DNA of 64,000 bases from Croceivirga sp009797885 (GTDB taxonomy: Bacteria > Bacteroidota > Bacteroidia > Flavobacteriales > Flavobacteriaceae), in NCBI GenBank assembly GCA_045866215.1, contig AP035880.1:4464001-4528000 (forward strand), written 5' to 3'. This document shows, piece after piece, positions 17,501 through 25,476 of this stretch; within the stretch, counting starts at the first letter, position 1, and every line of letters starts with the position of its first letter. The position numbers and the translations under genes are program-made. The notes under the pieces were generated by a model, which searched no databases, was not told the DNA's origin, and saw only the letters and a program-made list of their open reading frames with translations.

Positions 17501-17680
17501 TTTGGCGCCATTATGATGACCTATTTTGGGGTCAACTTTTATTTGGTCGGGCTACATAGCTATGCACAATCCGGTTCTGCAGCGATTACCCCGGACTACG
17601 TAAAATACATTGTTTTGGCCGTTATCCTTCTTGGAAGTGTTAGTTACTGGAGGTATCGGGCGAATTATGTAAATAAATAG
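14510..17680 (+). CDS. ccsBA: Cytochrome c biogenesis protein, CcsB(ResB)-CcsA fusion
   Basis: A 1056-residue membrane protein for system II cytochrome c maturation, which exports haem and ligates it to apocytochrome c CXXCH sites. The N-terminal about 450 residues are ResB/CcsB-like, with membrane segments near the start (MAVLFLLFAAAMGIGTFIES; VLVLHLSWILIIVGAFVTRY) and a long periplasmic part ending in GTWITYIGYFLLYIGLLGIM. The middle is a second large periplasmic domain. The C-terminal about 300 residues are CcsA, with the tryptophan-rich haem-handling WWD-type motif WGRYWGWDPKETWALVS and external/internal His candidates (LMIHVAVIV; GVNFYLVGLHSYAQSG). Such fusions are usual in Bacteroidota. 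The ATG at 14510 is preferred over an upstream TTG at 14486. Next gene starts 15 bp later but looks unrelated. Confidence 0.93.
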   Translation: MFELLKKTLFSTKLMAVLFLLFAAAMGIGTFIESWYSTETARIYIYNATWFEAIMVFFVINFFGNIYRYNLLQWKKWPVLVLHLSWILIIVGAFVTRYISFEGMMPIREGNSEKVFYSDKTYLTAYIDGPIDGQNRRKVLEDDILVTPEGKRSSLPWNDDFNGQAFSIDFVDFIKGAKEGLILDGEGKEYLKIVEAGDGQRHEHYLENNSIASIHNVLFALNKETKGAINIFFRDGEYQIQSPFEGQYMRMADQFQGELVKDSIQPLQLRSLYTTAGMQFVIPEPLVKGSYGVVKVPENEMNEQTQDALVVAVTVNGETVEKRLLGSQGPSDFSDKFTLNGLDFSLRYGSKIYELPFHVRLNDFIAEKYPGTESSYKSFMSKVTIEDERPFDYDIFMNHILDHRGYRFFQSSFMPDEKGTVLSVNHDQWGTWITYIGYFLLYIGLLGIMFFGKTRFKELAKSLDKVKRKKATLTAVLVLCFGLHTYGQEPPHDDHTGLPTQAQIDSVIRATTVDVAHADKFGEIVIQDEGGRMKPLHTFTSELLRKLSGKEKFKDLNSDQVFLSMMLNPPLWYNVDFINVGERQNDSIRQIIGAEGGQKFINATDLFDATGMYKLKPYLEAATSTTNPNKFQKDFIKVHERIGLLNMALSGQILKIFPLLNDENNKWISAVEFRSGQYQVQDSLYANFMANGLPYYLNTLQNSITTGDYSESNKLLEAFKQNQRNHGQEVLPTEKKVKTEILYNKLDIFNRLFKYYGMVGLLLFIVLVLRIFRDREIWKAATYFLKGIIILFFIWHTAGLVLRWYISGHAPWSDAYESILYVAWATLAMGLAFGRKSELTIAASTFVTSMLLWIAHQSWVDPSIANLVPVLDSYWLMIHVAVIVGSYGPLTVGMILGVVSLLLIILTTKENKKKMELNLKELTIINELALTVGLVMLTIGNFLGGQWANESWGRYWGWDPKETWALVSIMIYAFVLHMRLVPALKGRWLFNFMSVAAFGAIMMTYFGVNFYLVGLHSYAQSGSAAITPDYVKYIVLAVILLGSVSYWRYRANYVNK

Positions 17681-17694
17681 GTTAGCTTTTTACG

Positions 17695-18498
17695 ATGTAC
17701 TCAAAGTCTCTATTTATTCTTTTTTTACTGGGTTTACAGGCGATTTTTTCTCAAACGAAGGAGGAAATATTACAAGAAGCAGAAATTCTGTATAAATCTG
17801 AAAAAGCTTCATGGCATGGCACAGATATTTTCCTTGACCGTTTTCCAGATAAAAAAGAGCTTATTGAAGGCTATTTTTCTTATTCCCCCGACAGTATTAC
17901 TAACAAAGTCCTTTTCTTTGATAGTATTCCAAAGGTTTTGGCAACAATTTCTTTTAACAATGATTTCCAACGTAATAGTGCAGTTATAGATTCATTACCT
18001 CGAGAGTTCACCTCCTTGGAAAATGAAATTTACAGGCTTAGACAAAAAGCAGTAAATCTGATGTATGCCGATACGCTATTTAAACACTATAAAAACACTA
18101 GGCTTAACCCAATACCAATAGTTACCGGGAATAAAAAAAAGGTTTATGTTTTAACTGGCCCAGAAATAACGGGAGTTGTCATTTTTGGAAATGATTACTT
18201 GATAGAGTTTAACAATGAATTTGAGGTGATTTCAAAAAAGGCATTGCATAACAACATAATACCCATTTACTACAAGGAAGAAGAAACAGATTTAGTGACA
18301 ATCCACTCGCACAATGAAGTTACTGGAGATCTGATAACTCCTACTGATATTTGTACCCTAAAACTTTATCAGGATTATGCTAAGTGGAAGCAACATATAG
18401 TAATGTCTTCTAAGAACGTATCCTTATGGAATTGCAAAGAAGACCGTTTAACAATTTTGACGAAAGAGGCATGGGAAAAAATTTATGGTTCTAACTAG
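17695..18498 (+). CDS. AT-rich exported protein of unknown function
   Basis: A 267-residue protein with a signal peptide (MYSKSLFILFLLGLQAIFSQ). I recognise no family. The mature part is mixed alpha/beta: EEILQEAEILYKSEKAS, DSITNKVLFFDSIPKVLATI, a segment VYVLTGPEITGVVIFGNDYL that could be a beta meander, and DLVTIHSHNEVTGDLITPTD with a His-x-His and Asp/Glu, then a lone Cys in CTLKLYQDYAKW and in LWNCKEDR. Codons and bases are clearly more AT-rich than in the neighbouring ccsBA and M14 peptidase genes, so recent acquisition or weak selection is likely. It starts 15 bp after ccsBA and ends 2 bp before the convergent peptidase stop. Confidence 0.7.
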   Translation: MYSKSLFILFLLGLQAIFSQTKEEILQEAEILYKSEKASWHGTDIFLDRFPDKKELIEGYFSYSPDSITNKVLFFDSIPKVLATISFNNDFQRNSAVIDSLPREFTSLENEIYRLRQKAVNLMYADTLFKHYKNTRLNPIPIVTGNKKKVYVLTGPEITGVVIFGNDYLIEFNNEFEVISKKALHNNIIPIYYKEEETDLVTIHSHNEVTGDLITPTDICTLKLYQDYAKWKQHIVMSSKNVSLWNCKEDRLTILTKEAWEKIYGSN

Positions 18499-18500
18499 GA

Positions 18501-19778
18501 TTATTCCATCAGCAAGCCCATCAATTCCTCGGCAGCTACCTTTCCTTTTTCCCTTAAAAAATCCCTGGGAGTGTCGTCACCCAGTTCAAATACGATTGCG
18601 GGCATTCCGTGGGCTACAAAAAAATGGTTTCTGGAGACCATGGTCGGCGTCACTTTTTGGGAAGCACTGATATTGGTCTTTTTTGATGGCAAACGGTTTG
18701 AGATGCGCGTAATCCAATCAAATACTATTTTACCCCTTGCCCCAGTGACCGTGGTATCCAAAGGATAGTAAATATCATCCCAGGTAGAGTGGAAGTCGAC
18801 CCCAAAAACAAATTCGTACCCATCCTCACGCTTTTGCTTTAAAAAATCCCGGATTGCCCTGGTCTCGGGCTGATTGAATTCCTGCCAATCCCTGTTAAGG
18901 TCAATACCACCGGAATTATGTCTCCAGTGTCCATTGTCCACCCCATCGGGATTCACCAAGGGCACATTAAAGACCGTGAATTTTTTGCGAAACGCCCTAG
19001 CTAGATCCGAATCTCCCGCAAGGGTTTCCATAAAGGACCTCATGGCCAAAAAACCGGTTATTTCCGGTGGATGCTGAAGGGAAATGATCACCAATGCTTT
19101 TTTTGAAGCACCTTCGTCCACTTCCATAAGGTTCATTGTACGGCCTTCCCGACTCTTCCCAATTTCATAATTGGATATAAACTGTTTTTGGGAAAGGGAA
19201 TCCACCCATTGTTTTACCCTTTTGGAAGGATACAATTCCTGGGCAGTTATCCAAATTGGCTTTTCGCCAACACGAACCGTAATCTCCACAAATTCCGGGG
19301 TGGCCTTCAATCCAAATTCTCCCTCCCCTGGGTTGATAGCTTTAAATTGGGTGCTGTCCAAGGCCTTGAAATAGAGGCCATCATCGCTTACTTTTGGGTA
19401 ATATCGACTTCGACTGTCCTGATACGTTAGCTTTAAGGTAATTTCCTGTGCTGTGTTGCTCCAAACTTTGAAGCCATACCAAGGACTGGGGTTTACGGGG
19501 GTGTTTTCCGCAGTAAACCAAAGGGTGTAATGGGTATTGGAATCCTGGGCAACACCATTTAAACGGGCCCCATCAAACTGATTGCTGAAAAAGACCGTAC
19601 TGTCCTGAAAAGCCCAGACCCCTTTCCATTGCCGCTGTACCGGTTTCGTTTTGGTGGAAACAATTGGGGTGGGCCCTTGCCCTTGATATCCTGATTTTTC
19701 AGTTGTAGGTTTGGTGTTTTTACAAGCGAAAAGCACTAGAAAAAAAACGGTGACAATGAGTATGGAACGTATCTTCAT
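18501..19778 (-). CDS. M14 family zinc carboxypeptidase-like lipoprotein
   Basis: A 425-residue lipoprotein (MKIRSILIVTVFFLVLFACKN). An N-terminal beta domain (about 30-190) precedes the M14 catalytic domain. The zinc motif HxxE is in ISLQHPPEITG, the substrate-binding Arg/Asn region is NPDGVDNGHWRHNSGGIDLN with RDWQEFNQPET, the third zinc ligand His is in VFGVDFHSTWDD, and the general-base Glu is expected in AIVFELGDDTP. All key residues are present, so it should cleave C-terminal residues or related amide bonds outside the cytoplasm. It is monocistronic, convergent with the AT-rich gene. Confidence 0.88.
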   Translation of the reverse strand: MKIRSILIVTVFFLVLFACKNTKPTTEKSGYQGQGPTPIVSTKTKPVQRQWKGVWAFQDSTVFFSNQFDGARLNGVAQDSNTHYTLWFTAENTPVNPSPWYGFKVWSNTAQEITLKLTYQDSRSRYYPKVSDDGLYFKALDSTQFKAINPGEGEFGLKATPEFVEITVRVGEKPIWITAQELYPSKRVKQWVDSLSQKQFISNYEIGKSREGRTMNLMEVDEGASKKALVIISLQHPPEITGFLAMRSFMETLAGDSDLARAFRKKFTVFNVPLVNPDGVDNGHWRHNSGGIDLNRDWQEFNQPETRAIRDFLKQKREDGYEFVFGVDFHSTWDDIYYPLDTTVTGARGKIVFDWITRISNRLPSKKTNISASQKVTPTMVSRNHFFVAHGMPAIVFELGDDTPRDFLREKGKVAAEELMGLLME

Positions 19779-19828
19779 GATTCTTGAATTAGCCTACGGA
19801 AAAATATGGATTTTTAAGAAAATTATGG

Positions 19829-19864
19829 TTTTGATGTTATTTTCAAAACTTTTGTGCATCTTTG
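19829..19864 (+). promoter_or_regulatory. Candidate promoter of the MATE gene
   Basis: TTTTG at 19829-19833 (-33) is followed after 23 bp by CATCTTTG (19857-19864), one mismatch from TAnnTTTG. It would give a leader of about 120 nt before the MATE ATG. Confidence 0.35.
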
Positions 19865-19888
19865 CACCATCATGAAGTATTAGGAATT

Positions 19889-19952
19889 ATGAATACACTG
19901 GCATTTTTGGATCTGTTTCCGACCAAGTAACCGAAAGGGAGTTTTTGGTTAC
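19889..19952 (+). promoter_or_regulatory. Leader ORF plus hairpin upstream of MATE gene
   Basis: A 13-codon ORF (MNTLAFLDLFPTK, 19889-19930) ends within a hairpin: 19927-19932 (GTAACC) pairs with 19947-19952 (GGTTAC), and the stem extends inward by a G-U pair and three A-U pairs. The stop codon lies inside the 5' arm, so a terminating ribosome would disrupt the stem. This looks like a translation-coupled attenuator, but no U-run follows immediately. Confidence 0.35.
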
Positions 19953-19994
19953 ACGCTAGTTTTCTTCATTTTTTAACATCATAATTTCTAAATC

Positions 19995-21401
19995 ATGTCT
20001 TCACGACAACTATCAATAAAACAATTACTTAAGTATTTCTGGATTGCCATTTCCGGTAAGGAACAGGAATTTACCAGTGGGAGCATTCGCAAGGCCATTT
20101 TTATGTTATCGATCCCCATGATTTTGGAAATGCTTATGGAAAGCATTTTTGCCCTGGTCGATATTGCCTACGTTTCCAGGGTAAGTGTAAATGCCGTAGC
20201 GACCATTGGTCTAACGGAATCCGTCATTACCCTGGTCTATGCCATTGCCATTGGCTTAAGTATGGCCGCAACGGCCGTAGTTGCCCGTAGGGTAGGGGAA
20301 CAAGACTTGAAAGGAGCCCGGGAAGCTGCGGTGCAGGCCATTTTCCTTGGGGTATTGGTCGCGCTTGTCGTTGGGGTCATAGGCCTGCTCTACAGTAAGG
20401 AAATTCTGGCCTTGATGGGGGCCGAACCCGATTTAATTGAGGAAGGCCATGGGTACACCAAATGGTTGATCGGTGGGAACATCACCATTCTTTTACTATT
20501 CCTGATCAATGCCATTTTTAGGGGTGCCGGGGATGCCAGTATCGCCATGTGGACCTTGGTGCTTTCCAACGGATTGAACATCATCCTTGATCCCATCTTT
20601 ATTTTTGGATGGGGTCCCGTACCTGAATATGGTGTTATGGGGGCCGCCATTGCCACCAATATTGGGAGGGGAACGGCCGTAGTGTTCCAATTGGGAATTT
20701 TATTCTTTGGCTGGGGCAAGATCAAATTGGTGTTGAACGACGTTATATTGAATGTTAAGGTCATGCTCAACCTGATCAGGGTTTCCTTAGGGGGAATCGC
20801 ACAGTTCCTCATTGGAACTTCCAGTTGGGTGTTCTTGATGCGAATCATGAGTGAATTTGGTAGTGAGGTCCTTGCGGGATATACCATTGCCATAAGGGTA
20901 ATGATGTTTACCCTAATGCCGTCCTGGGGAATGAGCAATGCTGCTGCAACCCTGGTAGGGCAGAACCTGGGGGCAAAACAACCAGAACGTGCAGAGAAAT
21001 CGGTTTGGATAACGGGAAAATACAATGCCTATTTTATGGGGTTGGTCTCCATTGTTTATCTGCTATTTGCAAAACAAATCGTTGGAATGTTCAATAGTAC
21101 CCCTTCGGTAGTGGATAATGGGGGACTTTGTCTTCAAATTATTGCTGCGGGTTATATTTTCTATGCTTATGGAATGGTAGTGACCAATGCCTTTAACGGA
21201 TCCGGGGACACACAGACCCCAACAAAGATCAATCTGATTTCGTTTTGGCTGTTTCAATTGCCTTTGGCCTACCTATTGGCACTTGTTTTGGGCTTTGGGG
21301 CAATGGGTGTTTTTATTGCCATTACCACGGCAGAAGTGCTGTTGGCCATAATTGCCATTGTCTGGTTTAGGAAAGGAAATTGGAAAGCGGTCCAAGTTTA
21401 G
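19995..21401 (+). CDS. MATE family efflux transporter
   Basis: A 468-residue membrane protein with 12 predicted helices in two related halves, typical of the multidrug and toxin extrusion family, driven by Na+ or H+. Recognisable segments are GSIRKAIFMLSIPMILEMLM, FALVDIAYVSRVSVNAVATI, the first-half NAIFRGAGDASIAMW, GLNIILDPIFIFGWGP with the conserved Asn/Asp/Pro, and in the second half FNGSGDTQTPTKINL. The substrate is unknown. The gene has a long leader with a short ORF and hairpin. A Cys/Met PLP enzyme gene follows 43 bp later with its own likely promoter. Confidence 0.92.
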   Translation: MSSRQLSIKQLLKYFWIAISGKEQEFTSGSIRKAIFMLSIPMILEMLMESIFALVDIAYVSRVSVNAVATIGLTESVITLVYAIAIGLSMAATAVVARRVGEQDLKGAREAAVQAIFLGVLVALVVGVIGLLYSKEILALMGAEPDLIEEGHGYTKWLIGGNITILLLFLINAIFRGAGDASIAMWTLVLSNGLNIILDPIFIFGWGPVPEYGVMGAAIATNIGRGTAVVFQLGILFFGWGKIKLVLNDVILNVKVMLNLIRVSLGGIAQFLIGTSSWVFLMRIMSEFGSEVLAGYTIAIRVMMFTLMPSWGMSNAAATLVGQNLGAKQPERAEKSVWITGKYNAYFMGLVSIVYLLFAKQIVGMFNSTPSVVDNGGLCLQIIAAGYIFYAYGMVVTNAFNGSGDTQTPTKINLISFWLFQLPLAYLLALVLGFGAMGVFIAITTAEVLLAIIAIVWFRKGNWKAVQV

Positions 21402-21444
21402 GGTTGCCACCATTTTTCTTACTTTTAGAAATCAATTTAAAGTC

Positions 21445-22614
21445 ATGGAAAAAGCAAGAGGAATCAATACCATTTGTACACATGTCGGTGGGGTTGGGGA
21501 TGAACGTTATAAAGGGGCAATTTCACCTTTGTATATGGCCACTTCATACGCCTTTGAGGATGTTGATGAGAAGCGTTACCCACGGTATTTCAATACACCC
21601 AACCAACAAGCGTTGACCAAAAAAATAGCCGCCCTGGAACACACTGGGGATGCCATGATCTTTGGTAGTGGAATGGCAGCGATAAGTCATACATTAATGG
21701 CCTTCTTACAGGCTGGGGACCATATTGTTTTTCAGCAGACGCTATATGGGGGTACGTATAATTTTGCAACGACCCAATTGGAAAAATACGGTATTTCCTA
21801 TTCCTTTACCCATGGTTGGGAGGCAAAGGACTTTGAGGCCAAAATGCAATCGAACACCAAGGTAATTTACATCGAGACGCCTTCCAACCCTTTATTGACC
21901 ATTACCGACTTAAAAGCAGTTTCTGATTTGGCTAAATCCAAGGGGGTCCTGACCATGATCGACAATACCTTTGCAAGCCCTATCAATCAAAACCCTGCTG
22001 ATTTTGGTATCGATATTATGATACATAGCGCTACCAAATATATGGGTGGCCATTCGGACATCTGCGCGGGGGCGGTGGCAGCCTCTGAAGACCACATAAG
22101 GAGACTATGGGAGTCTTCCATTTGTTTTGGAGGTAGTTTGAGTGACCAAACCGTATGGTTGTTGGAACGGAGCTTAAAAACAATGGGCCTTCGCGTGAAG
22201 GCCCAAAGTGATAATGCCCACAAACTGGCCGAACTATTGGACAATCATTCAGCTGTCGATAAAGTGTATTACCCTGGATTGAAATCACATCCCGGACATG
22301 GATTGGCCAAGTCCCAGATGAAAGGTTTTGGCGGGATGCTTTCCTTTGAACTGAAAGAAGATAGCAACCCGTCCGATTTTATGAAATCCCTGCAATTGAT
22401 CAAACCCTCAATGAGTTTGGCAGGTGTGGAAAGTACCGTTACATCGCCGGTCATGACCTCACATGCCCTGATGAACGAGGAAGACAGGAAAGCCCAAGGC
22501 ATTCGGGATGGATTGATCCGTTTCTCCGTGGGTATTGAGGAAGTGGAGGATTTGATGGAAGATATTGACCAGGCAATCAATCAATTAAAATCTAAAATCG
22601 TTCTTGCCCAATGA
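21445..22614 (+). CDS. Cys/Met metabolism PLP-dependent enzyme (cystathionine gamma-lyase/methionine gamma-lyase type)
   Basis: A 389-residue cytoplasmic enzyme of the trans-sulfuration family. The ATG at 21445 is chosen; an in-frame extension into the MATE gene has no support. Motifs: FGSGMAAISHTLMAFL (PLP phosphate loop), GGTYNFATTQL with the stacking aromatic region, YIETPSNPLLTITDL, the PLP Asp in TMIDNTFASPINQNP, and the Schiff-base Lys in SATKYMGGHSDICAG. The family includes cystathionine gamma-synthase, gamma-lyase, methionine gamma-lyase and O-succinylhomoserine sulfhydrylase; the exact reaction cannot be assigned. Its stop overlaps the bshB1 start (ATGA), tying it to bacillithiol synthesis and so plausibly to cysteine supply. 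Confidence 0.9.
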   Translation: MEKARGINTICTHVGGVGDERYKGAISPLYMATSYAFEDVDEKRYPRYFNTPNQQALTKKIAALEHTGDAMIFGSGMAAISHTLMAFLQAGDHIVFQQTLYGGTYNFATTQLEKYGISYSFTHGWEAKDFEAKMQSNTKVIYIETPSNPLLTITDLKAVSDLAKSKGVLTMIDNTFASPINQNPADFGIDIMIHSATKYMGGHSDICAGAVAASEDHIRRLWESSICFGGSLSDQTVWLLERSLKTMGLRVKAQSDNAHKLAELLDNHSAVDKVYYPGLKSHPGHGLAKSQMKGFGGMLSFELKEDSNPSDFMKSLQLIKPSMSLAGVESTVTSPVMTSHALMNEEDRKAQGIRDGLIRFSVGIEEVEDLMEDIDQAINQLKSKIVLAQ

Positions 22615-23333
22615 AATTGGATATCCTAGTTTTTGGTGCCCATCCCGATGATGCCGAGTTGGGCGCAGGGGGGACCATTGCAAAAGAAGTAGCCGCCGGA
22701 AAGAAGGTGGGCATAGTGGATTTGACCCGCGGGGAGTTGGGCACAAGGGGCACTCCCGAGATAAGGGATAAAGAGGCGGCCAAAGCTGGGGAAATCCTGG
22801 GAATTTCAATTAGGGAAAATTTGGAATTTGCCGATGGTTTTTTTGTAAATGACAGACCACACCGGTTGGAGGTGATTCGAATGATTCGAAAATACAGGCC
22901 GGAAATCGTGTTGTGCAATGCGATTGATGATCGGCATATAGACCATGCCAGGGGAGCAAAACTGGTCAGCGATGCCTGTTTTTTGAGCGGACTTGTAAAA
23001 ATTGATACCAAAATGACCGGTAGCGGGGAATGGCAGGAGCCGTGGCGTCCAAAAGCGGTCTATCACTATATTCAATGGAAGAATCTTGAACCGGATTTTG
23101 TGCTGGATGTAAGCCGTTTTATCGAGAAAAAACAAGAGGCCATTTTGGCCTATTCCTCACAGTTTTTTGACCCAAAAAGTGATGAGCCAGAGACGCCCAT
23201 CAGTAGCAAGAACTTCCTGGATAGTGTGAATTACAGGGCCCGGGATTTAGGGAGATTGGTGGGGGTTGATTATGCAGAGGGCTTTACAACTGAGCGATAC
23301 GTGGCGGTCAAAAGTTTGGACGACTTGATTTGA
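22611..23333 (+). CDS. bshB1: Bacillithiol biosynthesis deacetylase BshB1
   Basis: A 240-residue PIG-L/LmbE family zinc deacetylase. Zinc motif FGAHPDDAELGAGG is at residues 8-21, LTRGELGTRGTPEIRD follows, and the distal His is in DDRHIDHARGAKL. Sequence and length match BshB1, which deacetylates GlcNAc-malate to GlcN-malate before cysteine addition by BshC. bshA and bshC are not in this window. The start overlaps the stop of the Cys/Met PLP enzyme gene by 4 bp. A perfect palindrome follows the stop. Confidence 0.9.
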   Translation: MKLDILVFGAHPDDAELGAGGTIAKEVAAGKKVGIVDLTRGELGTRGTPEIRDKEAAKAGEILGISIRENLEFADGFFVNDRPHRLEVIRMIRKYRPEIVLCNAIDDRHIDHARGAKLVSDACFLSGLVKIDTKMTGSGEWQEPWRPKAVYHYIQWKNLEPDFVLDVSRFIEKKQEAILAYSSQFFDPKSDEPETPISSKNFLDSVNYRARDLGRLVGVDYAEGFTTERYVAVKSLDDLI

Positions 23334-23335
23334 CC

Positions 23336-23361
23336 AGGGCCTGTTAGCGCTAACAGGCCCT
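23336..23361. terminator. Perfect 26-bp palindrome between convergent genes
   Basis: The two 13-bp arms (AGGGCCTGTTAGC and its exact complement) meet with no spacer at 23348/23349. It lies 2 bp after the bshB1 stop and contains the stop codon of the convergent histidine kinase gene (23360-23362). It probably acts as a bidirectional terminator; it has no U-run, so a cruciform or protein-binding role is possible. Confidence 0.55.
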
Positions 23362-25456
23362 AACTGGCCTTGCGATATTTTTTAGTGATCTTTGGAACGG
23401 TAAAGTAAAAGATGGACCCCTTCTTTGGTTTACTTTCCACCCATATTTGACCTTTATTCCTTTCAACCATTTCCTTGCAGAGGGAGAGTCCTAGTCCAGT
23501 CCCTTTTTCGTTGTTTGTCCCATAAGTGGTAATATTTGAGTTTTCCTGGAACAATTTCTTTCTGGTTTTTTCATTCATGCCAATACCAGTGTCCCTTATT
23601 TTGACCTTCCAAAAGTTTCCATCTTCTTCAGCCTCTAGCGTAATCAGGCCATTTTCTGGAGTGAATTTTATGGCATTACTGATCAAATTTCGTATGACGA
23701 TATCAACTTGATCTTCATCGGCCAGGATAAAACAGTTTTCAGGCATCTGATCCATGATTTTAATGGATTTGTTGCTTGCCATTTCGGATAGGAGTTTCAT
23801 ACTGCCATGAACAAGTTTATTGAGTTTGACCATTTTTGGCTTGGTAACGGTTCCATTCATTTGGGAATATCCCCAAGACAGCAAATTGTTCAGCGTAAAT
23901 AATATATGATCCACATCCCCTCTAAGCTTGGGAAGGAACTTGGAAAGGTCCTCTTTGGCGACATCCCCACTTGCCAAAAGCTTAAGTAATCCCTGTAATG
24001 CCCCAATGGGGCCCCTTAAATCATGGCCAATGATGGAAAACAGCTTATCCTTGGTCTTGTTAATGGAATTCAACTCGGTTTGACTCTCCTCAAGGCTTTG
24101 GGTATTGATCTTAAGTGCCTTGTAAAGTCTTCTTAGCTTCTTTTGGTTAAAATAAAGGGGGATGGCAGTAGCCAGTAACACCATTAAAATAATTATGGAA
24201 GCGTTAATAAAGTTACGTTGTCTGGCCAACTCCTTTTCCTTGTCGGCAATCAATAGTTGCTTATCCTTATCGTACTTCAACTTTGTTTTAAGAAGCATTA
24301 AACTCCTTTTGTTCTCATCCTTGTAAAGGGAATCCGTAAGTTTTTGAAAGATTTCATGATAGTGCAGTGCTTTTTCAAAATCCCCTTCGTTTTTACTGAT
24401 TTTATAGAGGGTCTCAGCACAATCCCTTTGTCCTCCCAAGGATTTGATGGTATTGGCTACATCAAATGCGGCCAAAGCATACTCATTCGATTTTTCATCC
24501 TCTCCCATTCCCAGATAGGCCGCTGCCATTCCATTTAGGAGGTCGATCCTACTTCGGTCGTCTTCCAGGTTTTGGTGTAAAAGGTTGCTCTGATCGTACC
24601 AATATAGAGCCCATTTGTATTTTCCCTGTCTTAAATAAACCTCACCCTTTACGCTGTAGGCAAATGCCAACCAATCATAGATCTCATTTTTCTCAAATGT
24701 GGCGATACTCGTGTTGATATTGAACATGGCATGATCGTAGTTCCCCATATCGGCATAAATCTCGGCAAGGTTGCTCAGCGTTTCCGCGATAATTATCCCA
24801 TTCCCGATTTCTTGATTTATCTTCTTTACCTTTTTGTAGAATTCCAACGCCTCATCGTATTCTTTTTGGGCCGAATACAGACTTGCAATATTTTCATTTA
24901 GGATGGATTGCATGATCTTGTTTTCAGAGGCATTTGCCAAGTCCAAACCTGTCAGGAAATATTTTAGTGCTTGTTCAAAATCCCCCAAGTAGGAATACTC
25001 GTTCGCCAGACTGTTCAAAATGCCCATTTTAGTGGACGGATCTTCCAGGTAACCTGCCAAATTTAACGCTTTGGAGAAGTAGGAGATGGCCATTTCATTA
25101 TTGCCGTTGTCTGAATGAAAGCCTCCAATGTTCGCCAAAGCTTCCGATTCCCCGGAAAGGTATTTTATTTTTCTACTCAAGGAGAGTGCCTTTTTGGATA
25201 GGTTGAGAAGGCTGTCCTCTTTAACAAAACGATATTCCCGGGCCAAATCATTGAGAAGATTGATGTACGTTTTGTCCCTTTGGTAATCTGGGGTGGTCTT
25301 TTCAATGAAATGTATTTTTCCAGATAGGCTGTCCCTGACATTTTGTTGTCCAATCACCTTTTTAATGGGGTACAGCAAAAGAATGGCAAGTATGGTTAGG
25401 GAAACCACCCTAATATTGCCATATTTGGAGTTGTCGTAGGTTAGGTGCTTGGGCAT
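23360..25456 (-). CDS. TPR-containing sensor histidine kinase
   Basis: A 698-residue membrane histidine kinase. It has an N-terminal membrane signal (VVSLTILAILLLYPI), about 6-8 TPR units over residues 70-390 (for example GGFHSDNGNNEMAISYFSKA, NEYSYLGDFEQALKYFLTG, EIYADMGNYDHAMFNINTSI), one membrane segment (FINASIIILMVLLATAIPLY), a coiled coil, a HisKA domain with H-box FSIIGHDLRGPIGALQ, and HATPase_c with IRNLISNAIKFTPENG, RDTGIGMNEK and EKGTGLGLSLCKEM. All catalytic motifs are intact. No cognate regulator is adjacent. It is a close paralogue of the kinase at 25676-27709. A TTCACAACAT repeat stands 27 bp before a TAATTTTA box upstream of the ATG, in the same geometry as the LytTR modules at 43.4-43.9 kb. 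Confidence 0.9.
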   Translation of the reverse strand: MPKHLTYDNSKYGNIRVVSLTILAILLLYPIKKVIGQQNVRDSLSGKIHFIEKTTPDYQRDKTYINLLNDLAREYRFVKEDSLLNLSKKALSLSRKIKYLSGESEALANIGGFHSDNGNNEMAISYFSKALNLAGYLEDPSTKMGILNSLANEYSYLGDFEQALKYFLTGLDLANASENKIMQSILNENIASLYSAQKEYDEALEFYKKVKKINQEIGNGIIIAETLSNLAEIYADMGNYDHAMFNINTSIATFEKNEIYDWLAFAYSVKGEVYLRQGKYKWALYWYDQSNLLHQNLEDDRSRIDLLNGMAAAYLGMGEDEKSNEYALAAFDVANTIKSLGGQRDCAETLYKISKNEGDFEKALHYHEIFQKLTDSLYKDENKRSLMLLKTKLKYDKDKQLLIADKEKELARQRNFINASIIILMVLLATAIPLYFNQKKLRRLYKALKINTQSLEESQTELNSINKTKDKLFSIIGHDLRGPIGALQGLLKLLASGDVAKEDLSKFLPKLRGDVDHILFTLNNLLSWGYSQMNGTVTKPKMVKLNKLVHGSMKLLSEMASNKSIKIMDQMPENCFILADEDQVDIVIRNLISNAIKFTPENGLITLEAEEDGNFWKVKIRDTGIGMNEKTRKKLFQENSNITTYGTNNEKGTGLGLSLCKEMVERNKGQIWVESKPKKGSIFYFTVPKITKKYRKAS

Positions 25457-25476
25457 ACCTAAAATATCTAATAGTA

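Noticed and set aside
20390..21025. A 211-codon minus-strand ORF within the MATE gene
   Set aside because: It is the antisense shadow of a membrane protein gene whose plus-strand motifs are intact; the product has no domain features.
21402..21444. SAM-type riboswitch or other metabolite leader before the Cys/Met PLP enzyme
   Set aside because: Only 43 bp separate the MATE stop and this ATG, too short for a known SAM riboswitch, and no conserved stem is visible.
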